Of a stretch of 46,482 nucleotides of DNA, positions 25,969-34,606 are shown piece by piece. The stretch comes from JBGQBN01 sp041494805 (GTDB taxonomy: Bacteria > Acidobacteriota > Terriglobia > Terriglobales > Acidobacteriaceae). The notes under the pieces were generated by a model that saw only the letters and a list, made by a program, of their open reading frames with translations, did not search any database and was not told the origin of the DNA. The stretch is from NCBI GenBank assembly GCA_041494805.1, contig JBGQBN010000033.1:1-46482 (forward strand). Direction: 5' to 3'. Each line of letters begins with the position of its first letter. Position 1 is the stretch's first letter. Made by a program: the position numbers and the translations under genes.

Positions 25969-27309
25969 ATGCGAACCACGGCATATCTGGACAAGATCGA
26001 AACGGCGAGCCCCAAAGAGGTCCAAACACTCCAGCGGGTCAAGCTTGCCACGCAACTCGACTACCTGTTTGCCCGCTCCTTATTCTACAAAGACAAATTC
26101 AGGGCTGCGGGTATCCGGCGGAAGGACTATCGGTGGCTCCGCGATCTGGCCCGCTTTCCCTTTACTACTAAAGATGAACTGCGCGAGAGTCAGGCGGCCT
26201 GCCCGCCGCTGGGCAAACATATCGCGGCCGACGTCGACGATGTCATTCGGATCCATAGTTCCACAGGTACTACCGGCAAGCCGAGCTTCGTTGGGCTGAC
26301 CCGCCACGATGCGCAGATGTGGACCAGGCTGACGGCGCGGTCTTTCTACACCCAGGGACTCAGGAAGTCCGACATCGTGATCCACGCCGCCGGTCTCACG
26401 CTGTTCGTGGCTGGACTTTCCTCGAAAGATGCCATTGAATCGGTCGGCGCGATGTTCGTCCCGATCGGCACCGGAGCGTCCGAGAAAGCGTTGATGGCGA
26501 TTCAGCACCTGCGGGCAACCGCGATGCATTGCACGCCCTCTTACGCCACATATTTCGCCGAGTGGGTGCGACACGAAGCGAAATTGGAGCCACGAACGCT
26601 TGGCCTCAAGAAACTCTTCTGTGGCGCGGAGCCAGGCGCGGGGATCCCGGCGGTGCGAGCGAAGCTGCAGGAAGATTGGGGCGCACGGGTTACCGAGGGA
26701 TTGGGAAACGCCGATATGGCGCCCATCATTTTCAGTGAATGTCCAGAGCAGTCGGGGATGCATTTTAATGGACCGGACTTCGTTTTGGTTGAGGTCATCG
26801 ATCCGGACAGCGGAGAGGGCATGCCGATTGAAAAAGGTGTTAACGGGGAACTCGTATATACCAGCCTGGAACGGGAGTGCGTCCCGTTGCTAAGATTCCG
26901 CACTCGTGACCGGGTGACGGTGCTGGCTACTTCCTGCCTGTGTGGCCGGACGGGCTTCAAGCTGCGTTGCGTCGGACGAACCGACGACATGTTGATCGTT
27001 TTGGGAGTCAACGTGTTTCCCTCGGCAGTCCGGGATATAGTTTCTAGTTTCTATCCTCGGACCACTGGAGAGATTCAGATCGTGCTTGACCAACCAGGCC
27101 CCAAGGTAGCGCCGCCGCTGAGAGTAGTTGCAGAGTACGCCGGCGTGCTTCCGGACCGGACCGACTTAAGGACCGAGATCGAGAGAAAGATCAAAGCCAC
27201 CTTGAGCATTCCGGTCTCGGTCGAACTTGTTCCTCCAGGCGCACTGCCGCGTTACGAGATGAAGGGACAGCTGATCAAGAAAGCATACGAGAGCAAGGCC
27301 GCAGGCTAG
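25969..27309 (+). CDS. Phenylacetate-CoA ligase (PaaK)-like AMP-forming ligase
   Basis: A 446-residue ligase of the PaaK type, shorter than the acyl-CoA synthetases and with its own motifs: an ATP loop SSTGTTGKP at 97-105, GLGNADMAP, LLRFRTRDRV, GRTDDMLIVLGVNVFPS and a C-terminal EMKGQLIKKA. It activates an aromatic or arylacetic acid as its CoA thioester. ATG 25969 gives the family-like N-terminus; the in-frame GTG at 25852 would place operator D in coding sequence. It is the first gene of the operon that includes the carboxylase-like subunits, 10 bases before the next gene, so an aroylacetate is a reasonable substrate. Confidence 0.87.
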   Translation: MRTTAYLDKIETASPKEVQTLQRVKLATQLDYLFARSLFYKDKFRAAGIRRKDYRWLRDLARFPFTTKDELRESQAACPPLGKHIAADVDDVIRIHSSTGTTGKPSFVGLTRHDAQMWTRLTARSFYTQGLRKSDIVIHAAGLTLFVAGLSSKDAIESVGAMFVPIGTGASEKALMAIQHLRATAMHCTPSYATYFAEWVRHEAKLEPRTLGLKKLFCGAEPGAGIPAVRAKLQEDWGARVTEGLGNADMAPIIFSECPEQSGMHFNGPDFVLVEVIDPDSGEGMPIEKGVNGELVYTSLERECVPLLRFRTRDRVTVLATSCLCGRTGFKLRCVGRTDDMLIVLGVNVFPSAVRDIVSSFYPRTTGEIQIVLDQPGPKVAPPLRVVAEYAGVLPDRTDLRTEIERKIKATLSIPVSVELVPPGALPRYEMKGQLIKKAYESKAAG

Positions 27310-27319
27310 GAAGAATCAC

Positions 27320-28021
27320 ATGGCGTTATTCCCCACCAAGCCGGAACCCGTAAAAGTTGACCTGGAACGGTCAGCAGTTGTGGTCGTCGATATGCAAAAC
27401 GCGTTTGCGACCAAGGGTGGAATGTTGGATCTTTCGGGCATGGACATTGCTCCCGCACAACAGGTGATCAAAGTGCTCAAGAAAGTTCTGGACACCGCAC
27501 GGCAGGCTGAAATGCTGGTGGTCTATGTGCAAATGGCCTATGACGCCAAGCTGGCCAACAGCGGAGGCCCAGATTCCCCCAATTGGCACAAGGAACTGGC
27601 TCTTCTGCTGATGCGAAAGCGGCCCGAGACCAAGGGCAAAGTCCTCACCGAAGGCCAATGGGACTGGGAAGTAGTGGACGAGCTCAGGCCGCAGCCCCAG
27701 GACTTGGTAGTCAGCAAGACTCGCTACAGTGGCTTCTGTGGCACGACTCTGGATTCCTTACTCCGCACTCGCGGGGTCAGGACGCTTTCTTTCACCGGGA
27801 TCGCAACCAACGTCTGTGTGGAGTCCACACTGCGTGACGCCTTCTTCCTGGACTACTGGCCAATCCTGCTGCGCGACGCCACCATGCAGGCCGGTCCGTC
27901 AAGCCTGCAGGAGGCCACGGTGCAGAACGTGGAAATGTTTCTGGGCTGGACTGTCTCTTCCACGGAATTCGTGCAAGCCGTTGAAGAAAATATGCCGCGA
28001 GGTGTCCGTGTACAGCATTGA
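27320..28021 (+). CDS. Isochorismatase-family cysteine hydrolase
   Basis: A 233-residue cysteine hydrolase with the catalytic triad Asp24 (VVVDMQNAF), Lys132 (SKTRYSGF) and Cys165 (GIATNVCVEST). The family hydrolyses C-N or C-O bonds; relatives include N-carbamoylsarcosine amidase, ureidoacrylate hydrolase RutB and nicotinamidase. It overlaps the next gene by 14 bases, so translation is coupled. With HyuA/HyuB-like neighbours it could act on an N-carbamoyl compound as in N-methylhydantoin breakdown, which is the main argument against a ketone-carboxylase reading of this operon. Its role in an aromatic-ketone pathway is not clear. Confidence 0.85.
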   Translation: MALFPTKPEPVKVDLERSAVVVVDMQNAFATKGGMLDLSGMDIAPAQQVIKVLKKVLDTARQAEMLVVYVQMAYDAKLANSGGPDSPNWHKELALLLMRKRPETKGKVLTEGQWDWEVVDELRPQPQDLVVSKTRYSGFCGTTLDSLLRTRGVRTLSFTGIATNVCVESTLRDAFFLDYWPILLRDATMQAGPSSLQEATVQNVEMFLGWTVSSTEFVQAVEENMPRGVRVQH

Positions 28022-30041
28022 TATCGATGTGGGCGGTACCTTGACCGATGGCATCTTCAGCGATGCGAAACGGATGGTGTGCGTCAAGGTGGATTCAACG
28101 CCCCACGATCTGACAGTGTGTTTGTTTGACTGCCTGGCCCAAGGCGCCACCCAGTTAGGGTTCCCCGACATAGCTGGCTTGCTTGAGCAGGTCGAGTTGC
28201 TGCGCTGGTCCACCACCATTACCTCGAATGTGCTGGCTGAGTTGCGAGGACCAAAGATTGGTTTGATCGTGAGCAAAGGGCACGAAAAAGACTTGTACAG
28301 CGCGCAGAAGTTTAGTCCAGTTCTGAATCGAGTGGTGGACGAGAACAACGTCGTCGGAGTGGAAGGTGTTCAGGGAGCGGGAATTCTGGCCGCAGTCCGT
28401 TCCTTGCTGGAAAATGGTGTGCGCAGGATCTGCATCAGCCTGCAAGGAGGTCTGCGAAATCCGCAGGACGAGCAGCAGATCAAGCAGATAATCGACGAGC
28501 AGTATCCTGATCACTATCTGGGTTCAGTCCCTGTGCTCACCGGCAGCGGCATCTGCCAGAACACGGATGACATGACTCGCACCCACTATGCGGTCATCAA
28601 TGCGTATACCCACAGCGCATTGGCCGCAACCCTGTTCAAGGCGGAAGACGAGTTGCGCTACGCCCTGGGATACTCACGCGCGTTCTTGATCAGCCACATC
28701 AATGGCGGCGTGGCCGGCGTTTCCAAGACGCGTGCGATCGACACAATGGAATCCGGGCCGGTTCTTGGAATCTATGGCACTAGCTACCTGGCAAAGGTCT
28801 ACGGTTTGAACCACGTAATCGCTTTGGATGTCGGCGGCACCACGGCAAAGCTTGGTGTCATCCGTGACGGCGAGCCAGTGTATTCGCAGGAGAGCAACTT
28901 GTTCGGAATCCCTGTGCGTGTCAGGCTGCCATATCTGAGGTCGATCGCTCTTGGCGGGGGCAGCGTGGTGAAGTCCGTGGGTGATGAAGTGCAGCTTGGC
29001 CCGGAGAGCATGGGATCATTCCCCGGGCCAGTCTGTTACGGACTGGGTGGCGAGAAACCAACCTTGACCGATGCCTTCGTGACCGCGGGCCTTATCGACC
29101 CAGAATACTTTTTGGGCGGCACCAAGCATCTGGATTTGGATCAGGCCAGTGAAGCCATCAACGTCGGCATCGCGCGCCCGCGGGGACTCTCAATTCAAGA
29201 AGCCTGCCGCGCCATCATTGATCGAGCTTACGAGATGGTGGCCGGCATGATCCGGAATGCCAGTCAGGAACTTGGGCGGGATTTGTCGGACCACGTGCTT
29301 TTTGCCTACGGCGGAAACGGCGGTCTGTTTGCCTGTGGAGTTGCGGAACGTGCAGGCTTGGAAGATGTCTACCTCTTTGGACTGGGCCCGGTGTTTAGCG
29401 CTTTTGGATCGTCCGTCGCCGACATCTCGCACGTGTATGAACGATCTTTTCATCAGCCGATAAAGGACGGTGTGGATGTGGCGCCGCTCAACAACCTGAT
29501 CGAAGAAATGCGCCAAGCAGGAATGAGGGACTTGCTGGGGGAGGGAATCAATCCGGCCGACGCCGAGTGCTCGGTCGAACTGGAATTGTCGCAGCCTGAT
29601 AATTCGAGCGCATACGTGAAGTGTACAGGCCTGCATTTTGCCGGTTCGGAAGACCTGCGCCGCCAGCTTGGCCGAGACTTGCCAAACGGCGATGCTAGCC
29701 TCGAACTAGTTCGTTTGCGTGTGAGGAAAGCCATTTCAAAGCCTACTCTGGTGCCGAAACCACTGGGGTCAGATGATCCGACCGGCGCCGTGCTGGGCAA
29801 GCGGGCCGTAGCGTATGGCAGCCTCGGGGGCATGGCACAACTTTACAAGTGGGAATCTCTGACGCCAGGAAACAAAGTGCAGGGCTGTTCAATTCTGGAA
29901 GCCGAGAACAGCACCTACTTTGTGCCCGAAGGCTGGACGTTGCAGATCGATCAGTACGGCAATGCGCAAGTGAGAAGCAGAGCAAAAGCTTCGGTGTCCG
30001 CCAATTTGCAGGAGACCCGGTCATATGGCAAGCGATCCTAG
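28008..30041 (+). CDS. HyuA/acetone carboxylase beta-like subunit, copy 1 (ApcA-like)
   Basis: A 677-residue ATP-binding subunit of the hydantoinase A/oxoprolinase/acetone carboxylase beta family (ASKHA fold). The start is GTG 28008 with GCGAGG upstream, giving MYSIDIDVGGTLTDG, parallel to MNSIDIDVGGTFTD in copy 2. Later phosphate-loop motifs are IALDVGGTTAKLG and FAYGGNGGLFACGVAE. In acetone and acetophenone carboxylases such subunits phosphorylate substrate and bicarbonate at ATP cost. It overlaps the preceding gene by 14 bases and the following small gene by 17. Size (about 73 kDa) and position match ApcA of acetophenone carboxylase. Hydantoin hydrolysis is the alternative. Confidence 0.85.
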   Translation: MYSIDIDVGGTLTDGIFSDAKRMVCVKVDSTPHDLTVCLFDCLAQGATQLGFPDIAGLLEQVELLRWSTTITSNVLAELRGPKIGLIVSKGHEKDLYSAQKFSPVLNRVVDENNVVGVEGVQGAGILAAVRSLLENGVRRICISLQGGLRNPQDEQQIKQIIDEQYPDHYLGSVPVLTGSGICQNTDDMTRTHYAVINAYTHSALAATLFKAEDELRYALGYSRAFLISHINGGVAGVSKTRAIDTMESGPVLGIYGTSYLAKVYGLNHVIALDVGGTTAKLGVIRDGEPVYSQESNLFGIPVRVRLPYLRSIALGGGSVVKSVGDEVQLGPESMGSFPGPVCYGLGGEKPTLTDAFVTAGLIDPEYFLGGTKHLDLDQASEAINVGIARPRGLSIQEACRAIIDRAYEMVAGMIRNASQELGRDLSDHVLFAYGGNGGLFACGVAERAGLEDVYLFGLGPVFSAFGSSVADISHVYERSFHQPIKDGVDVAPLNNLIEEMRQAGMRDLLGEGINPADAECSVELELSQPDNSSAYVKCTGLHFAGSEDLRRQLGRDLPNGDASLELVRLRVRKAISKPTLVPKPLGSDDPTGAVLGKRAVAYGSLGGMAQLYKWESLTPGNKVQGCSILEAENSTYFVPEGWTLQIDQYGNAQVRSRAKASVSANLQETRSYGKRS

Positions 30042-30411
30042 TCGTCGTATTCGAGTGACGGAGTACCTGGACCTCGAACTCGAGCAGGAGCAGTGGATGT
30101 GTAATCGTTGTGGGCACATCCTGGGGCCTGCCCGCGACAGTTACAAGAAAGGATGTCTGGTCTACGACCGCGACCCGCGCGAAATCCATCCCCCAATCGT
30201 GGATGGGCAGTATAGCTTCTCGCCCGACCCGTTGTGGGTGCGGATTGTGGAGTTCTATTGTCCCGGGTGTGGCACGCAGATTGAAACCGAATACCTGCCG
30301 CCCGGCCATCCCATTACCTGGGACATTGAAATCAACATCGAGTCACTTAAGGCAAGACTGAGCAGCGGGGAACTGGTGATCAAGGATCAACGGCTCGAGG
30401 TCGTGGAATGA
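30025..30411 (+). CDS. Acetone carboxylase gamma-like small subunit (ApcB-like)
   Basis: A 128-residue protein with two CxxC pairs, Cys26/Cys29 (CNRCG) and Cys79/Cys82 (CPGCG), likely one zinc site. The pattern RVTEYLDL, CxxCGHILG, DPLWVRIVEFYCPGC, TEYLPPGHP is that of the acetone carboxylase gamma-subunit family. Hydantoinases and oxoprolinases lack such a subunit, so this gene is the best evidence that the operon encodes a ketone carboxylase. AGGAGA precedes its ATG. It overlaps both neighbours (17 and 4 bases), showing a fixed one-to-one production scheme. In Apc the equivalent is the 15 kDa subunit. Confidence 0.85.
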   Translation: MASDPSRRIRVTEYLDLELEQEQWMCNRCGHILGPARDSYKKGCLVYDRDPREIHPPIVDGQYSFSPDPLWVRIVEFYCPGCGTQIETEYLPPGHPITWDIEINIESLKARLSSGELVIKDQRLEVVE

Positions 30412-32525
30412 ACTCCATCGATATCGACGTAGGTGGTACCTTCACCGACATGGTCTTGAACTACGCGGACCTGACCATCATCCGGAAGGTTCCCACCACG
30501 CCGTACGACTTGTCGGTCTGCTTCTCCAACGTGATCCAGGAAGGCGCGCAGGCCATGGGCATGCGCATGGAGAACCTGCTGCCCGAGATCGACATGATCC
30601 GCTACTCGACCACCATCGCGCTGAACCGCCTGCTCGAAAGAAAAGGACCAAGGCTCGGCCTGATCACGACAGAGGGCCATGAAGACACCACGCTACTGGG
30701 CCGTGGCGCACAGTGGATTGACGGCACGCGGGTTCAGGAGCGCCGCAACCTGAGCGTTCAGAAGAAACCCGATCCGCTCATTCCGCGCGAAATGATTGTG
30801 GGTGTAAAGGAGCGCATCGACTCCAGCGGCCAGATTATGCGTCCTTTGGACGAAAACGATGTCCGGGAGAAGGTCCGCTATCTGGTGGGCAAAGGAGCAC
30901 GTGCTTTCGTAGTTGCGTTGCTTTGGGGTTTTCTCAATCCCATCCACGAGAAAAAGGTAAAAGAAATCATCCGCAGCGAGTACCAGGAGTTTCACATCGG
31001 CTATATGCCGGTGGTGCTTGCGGGACAAGTGTCGGGCAAGCTAGGTGAGTACGAACGGACCATGGCTGCAATCCTGGATGCCTACCTGCAACGCTCCATG
31101 CAGATTGAGCTTTCTACCTGCTGGGACAAACTGCGGGACCGAGGCTACAAGCGTTCGCTGTCGATGATCCAAAGCTCCGGCGGAATCGCAGAGGTCTTCA
31201 AAACGGCCGCCAGCCGGACCTTCAACAGCGGCCCTGTGTCCGGGCTGATGGGTGCACACCATGTGGCCAAGGCTTTGGGCTTCCACAACGTGGTCATGGC
31301 AGATATGGGAGGCACGAGCTTCGACGTGGGTCTGGTCGTCAAAGACAGTGTCCGCAGTTACGATTTTCGCCCCGTGATCGACCGTTGGATGGTCGGCATC
31401 ACCATGATCAAGACCTTGTCCATCGGCGCCGGCGGCGGTTCCATTGCCTGGTTGAACAAGCTTTTGAGCAACCGGCTACAGGTTGGGCCGAAGAGCGCCG
31501 GATCGATGCCGGGGCCAGTCTGCTTCAACCGTGGCGGTACGGAACCTACCGTGACAGATGCCGACGTGGTTTTGGGCTACATCAATCCCGAATACTACTT
31601 CGGCGGCAAGCTGGTTCTGAACAAAGACAAAGCCGTTCAATCCATCCGCGACAAAGTGGCGAAACCTCTGGGGCTGGGAGTTGAGGAGGCGGCTGCCGTC
31701 ATTCGCAAAATCGTTGACGGAAACATGTCCTCGGCCATCATGAAGGAAGTCCACTTGCGCGGATACAGCCCCGAGGAGTTCATATTGTTTGCGGCAGGCG
31801 GGGCAGGCGCTACGCACGTCGAGGGGTTCCGGGCGGATATCCCCAAAGCCGTGATCTTCCCATTCTCGCCCGTATTCTGCGCTTACGGGTCGTCCACTAT
31901 GGACATCATGCATGTCTACGAGCACTCCAAGAAGCTCACGCTCATGGAGCCGGTGACCCACAAGCTCACCCAGGAATTCGAGACGTTCAACAGGACAGTC
32001 GAATCCTTGATCGAGAACGCAAGAAAAGACCTGGCCGGAGAAGGACTCGATCCCGCCAAGGCGAATTTCATCCTGGAGCTTGACATGCTCTACGGCGGGC
32101 AGTTCCACGTAAAAAGAACCCTCTCGCCGCTGCTCTTCATTCGAAGCGAGAATGATGTCAGCAGAATCTGCGACGCTTTTGAGAAGGAATTCAGCGAAGC
32201 CTTCAGTCCATTCGTGGTAAACCCCGATGGCGGCGTGTTTGTGGACAGCTTCGTGCTGAAAGCGATTGTACCGACCAAGAAGGTAAGCCTGCCCAAGATG
32301 CCGCTGGAGGGAAGTAATCCCAGTGGAGCGTTCAAAAGCAGCCGCCCGGTGTATTGGGCAGATAAGAAAGACTTCAGCACAACAAAAATATATTCCTTCG
32401 AAAAGCTGCGGCCGGGCAACGTGATCGAAGGTCCGGCGGTGGTCGAAGGGGAATACACGACCCTGGTCGTGCCCTTTCCGTGCACATTTTCCATTGATCA
32501 GCACGGTCTGGGCATTTTGGAGTAG
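30408..32525 (+). CDS. HyuA/acetone carboxylase beta-like subunit, copy 2 (ApcC-like)
   Basis: A 705-residue HyuA-family protein starting at an ATGA overlap with the small-subunit gene. MNSIDIDVGGTFTDMV and ADMGGTSFDVG are the ATP phosphate loops; FAAGGAGATHVEGF is the third. It is clearly homologous to copy 1 but diverged over its length, so the two probably act on different substrates, as proposed for the two HyuA-like subunits of acetophenone carboxylase (one for the ketone, one for bicarbonate). Acetone carboxylase has only one such subunit, so the duplication favours the Apc type. Confidence 0.86.
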   Translation: MNSIDIDVGGTFTDMVLNYADLTIIRKVPTTPYDLSVCFSNVIQEGAQAMGMRMENLLPEIDMIRYSTTIALNRLLERKGPRLGLITTEGHEDTTLLGRGAQWIDGTRVQERRNLSVQKKPDPLIPREMIVGVKERIDSSGQIMRPLDENDVREKVRYLVGKGARAFVVALLWGFLNPIHEKKVKEIIRSEYQEFHIGYMPVVLAGQVSGKLGEYERTMAAILDAYLQRSMQIELSTCWDKLRDRGYKRSLSMIQSSGGIAEVFKTAASRTFNSGPVSGLMGAHHVAKALGFHNVVMADMGGTSFDVGLVVKDSVRSYDFRPVIDRWMVGITMIKTLSIGAGGGSIAWLNKLLSNRLQVGPKSAGSMPGPVCFNRGGTEPTVTDADVVLGYINPEYYFGGKLVLNKDKAVQSIRDKVAKPLGLGVEEAAAVIRKIVDGNMSSAIMKEVHLRGYSPEEFILFAAGGAGATHVEGFRADIPKAVIFPFSPVFCAYGSSTMDIMHVYEHSKKLTLMEPVTHKLTQEFETFNRTVESLIENARKDLAGEGLDPAKANFILELDMLYGGQFHVKRTLSPLLFIRSENDVSRICDAFEKEFSEAFSPFVVNPDGGVFVDSFVLKAIVPTKKVSLPKMPLEGSNPSGAFKSSRPVYWADKKDFSTTKIYSFEKLRPGNVIEGPAVVEGEYTTLVVPFPCTFSIDQHGLGILE

Positions 32526-32540
32526 GAGACTGCAGAAAAC

Positions 32541-34601
32541 ATGCCCATACCCACGTTAGCGGAGAAGCTGCATTGGCTGAAGCCAGCCCCCAGCACAGAC
32601 TTTGAACGGGAGTGTGCGCAGAAGCTTCGAACCGGTGAGTACGAAGTCGGCGTCCAGATCACCAACGACATTCTGGACGAGGCCATGGAGATTTTCATCC
32701 GTTCCTCCCGCAGTTATTTTGGCGTGTCAGGGGACTCGATGGTGGCAATCTTTACAGCTGGAGGTGATCTTATCAATGGTTCCTGTGGTACCTATCTCCA
32801 CGCCATCATTCAGCCCATCATCATCAAGTTCATCCTGAAGTACTACCAAGAGAATCCTGGCATTCGCGATGGAGACATTTTCTACACGAACGACGCCCTC
32901 TACGGCGGCATCCACAATCCCGATCAAGTGGCTATCATGCCCGTATTTCACGGGGAAAGACTCATTGCATGGGCCACGGCAGCGCTGCACACCACGGAAA
33001 CCGGGGCGATCGAACCCGGCGGCATGCCGGTCAGCGCAAGGTCCCGTTTTGATGAGGGCCTGAACATGCCGCCCATCAAGATCGGAGAAAACTTCAAGCT
33101 GCGCAACGACTTTCTGGAGTTTTACTCAGTCTACGGAATGCGCGCCCCAGCCATGTTCATCTCCGACCTACGCGCCCGCTGTACTACTGCCGACCGGGTG
33201 CGGGTGCGGTTGCTGGAACAGATTGAGAAACGCGGTGTGGAATTTCTGGTCGGCTTGATGCGAAAGATGCTGGATGTGGCAGAAGCTGGGGCCATTCAGA
33301 AAATCAAAGCTCTTCCCGATGGCAAGTTCCGCAGTGTCGTGTTCAACGATGCCATCGGCTGGACACCGGCGCTGGTACGGGCCTGTTTCCTGACTTTGAC
33401 CAAGCAGGGAGACCGGCTCAGCTTCGATTTCGCTGGTACTTCGCCGGAAAACCCTTCGTCGTACAACGTCCATACCCAAGCCGTCGTAGGACACATCGCC
33501 AATTTCATGTATGAGTACTTCTTCCACGATCTGCCCATCAGCAGCTCTACATTCGCTCCCATTGATTTCGTGTTCCCGGAAGGGATCATTCTGAATCCCG
33601 ACAAGCTGGCCGCCACCAGTTGTTGCGTTTACATCGGCATGCAGGCCCGCTGTGCAACCCACAACTGCTTTGCGAAGATGATGTTTTCCACCGTGAGCGG
33701 CTGGTCACAGGTCGCGTCCGCGCCGGGAAGTCAGCACACAGCTCAGATTTGCAGCGGCCATTCGCAATGGAATCTCGCGGTTTCCGATGTTCTCTCCTTC
33801 TCGCTGAATACCCAGGGGCAGGGTGGCCGTGCCGCGAGCGATGGCATGGATGCCTATGGCTTTGCCTGGTGCGCTTTCGGACGTGCCCCCGATTGCGAAC
33901 AGGTGGAAGGCGAGCTTCCCCTTACTATCACGCTTTCTCAGCACTGGAGAGATTCCTCCGGACCTGGCCGGAACCGGGGCGGCTCCGGCGCAGTGCAGCA
34001 GTGGATGATCCACAAAGTTCCAGAAATGCTTTCACTCTGCATGGGCAACGGCAGCAAAGTTCCACTCGGTCAGCCGCTGTTCGGTGGCTACGCTTCCGCG
34101 CCGATCCCTGGCATCAGCGTGCGCAAAGCCGACCTGCGGGAAAGGATGCAGAGGGGAGACCCAAGTGTAGTTCTCGATCACCGCACCATGTTTGAGAGCA
34201 AGGACATTCAGGGCGACTGGAAGTTTGAACTGATTGCCCGCGTACCCGAGATGTACAAGGAAGGCGACCTGCTGTTCGGCTTCAGTGGCGGTGGACCAGG
34301 ATATGGCGATCCCCTGGAGCGCTCACCAGAGGCGGTGGTGGAAGACCTGAAGAAGAACATCATTTCCAACTGGACGGCCAGGAATGTCTATCAGGTAGCT
34401 CTGGATCTCGAGGGTCGAAGAGTTGATCATTCACAGACGGAACAGATGAGGGCGGCGGAGCGTAAGGCCAGACTGGCGCGCGGGAAGTCTTACGATGAAT
34501 TCATAACCGACTGGAGCAAGAAATCTCCACCCCAGGAGATTCTGCAGTGGTACGGGTCCTGGCCAGACGCCAAACCTACGGGGCCGGTCTTCAGGCCCTA
34601 G
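32541..34601 (+). CDS. HyuB/acetone carboxylase alpha-like catalytic subunit (ApcD-like)
   Basis: A 686-residue protein of the hydantoinase B/oxoprolinase family. Typical elements are MVAIFTAGGDLINGSCGT, NDALYGGIHNPDQVAIMPVF, the HTTETGAIEPGG region, FDFAGTSPENPSSYN, and GRNRGGSGA near residues 474-482. In acetone and acetophenone carboxylases this subunit holds the metal site where the ketone enolate meets CO2. NPDQ and the following His/Asp residues are candidates for metal binding. It is shorter than the acetone carboxylase alpha subunit (about 770 residues) and near the Apc size. It lies 15 bases after copy 2 of HyuA and 5 bases before the UroD-like gene. Confidence 0.86.
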   Translation: MPIPTLAEKLHWLKPAPSTDFERECAQKLRTGEYEVGVQITNDILDEAMEIFIRSSRSYFGVSGDSMVAIFTAGGDLINGSCGTYLHAIIQPIIIKFILKYYQENPGIRDGDIFYTNDALYGGIHNPDQVAIMPVFHGERLIAWATAALHTTETGAIEPGGMPVSARSRFDEGLNMPPIKIGENFKLRNDFLEFYSVYGMRAPAMFISDLRARCTTADRVRVRLLEQIEKRGVEFLVGLMRKMLDVAEAGAIQKIKALPDGKFRSVVFNDAIGWTPALVRACFLTLTKQGDRLSFDFAGTSPENPSSYNVHTQAVVGHIANFMYEYFFHDLPISSSTFAPIDFVFPEGIILNPDKLAATSCCVYIGMQARCATHNCFAKMMFSTVSGWSQVASAPGSQHTAQICSGHSQWNLAVSDVLSFSLNTQGQGGRAASDGMDAYGFAWCAFGRAPDCEQVEGELPLTITLSQHWRDSSGPGRNRGGSGAVQQWMIHKVPEMLSLCMGNGSKVPLGQPLFGGYASAPIPGISVRKADLRERMQRGDPSVVLDHRTMFESKDIQGDWKFELIARVPEMYKEGDLLFGFSGGGPGYGDPLERSPEAVVEDLKKNIISNWTARNVYQVALDLEGRRVDHSQTEQMRAAERKARLARGKSYDEFITDWSKKSPPQEILQWYGSWPDAKPTGPVFRP

Positions 34602-34606
34602 ACACA

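Noticed and set aside
32815..32840. CATCATTCAGCCCATCATCATCAAGTTCATC repeat-like stretch in the HyuB-like gene
   Set aside because: It is simply Ile/Lys/Phe-rich coding sequence (IIQPIIIKFI), not a repeat array.
27320..34601. N-methylhydantoin/creatinine degradation operon (HyuA, HyuB and an N-carbamoylsarcosine-amidase-like hydrolase)
   Set aside because: Not excluded, but the acetone-carboxylase-gamma-like subunit, the second HyuA-like gene and the CoA ligase at the head of the operon fit a ketone carboxylase better.
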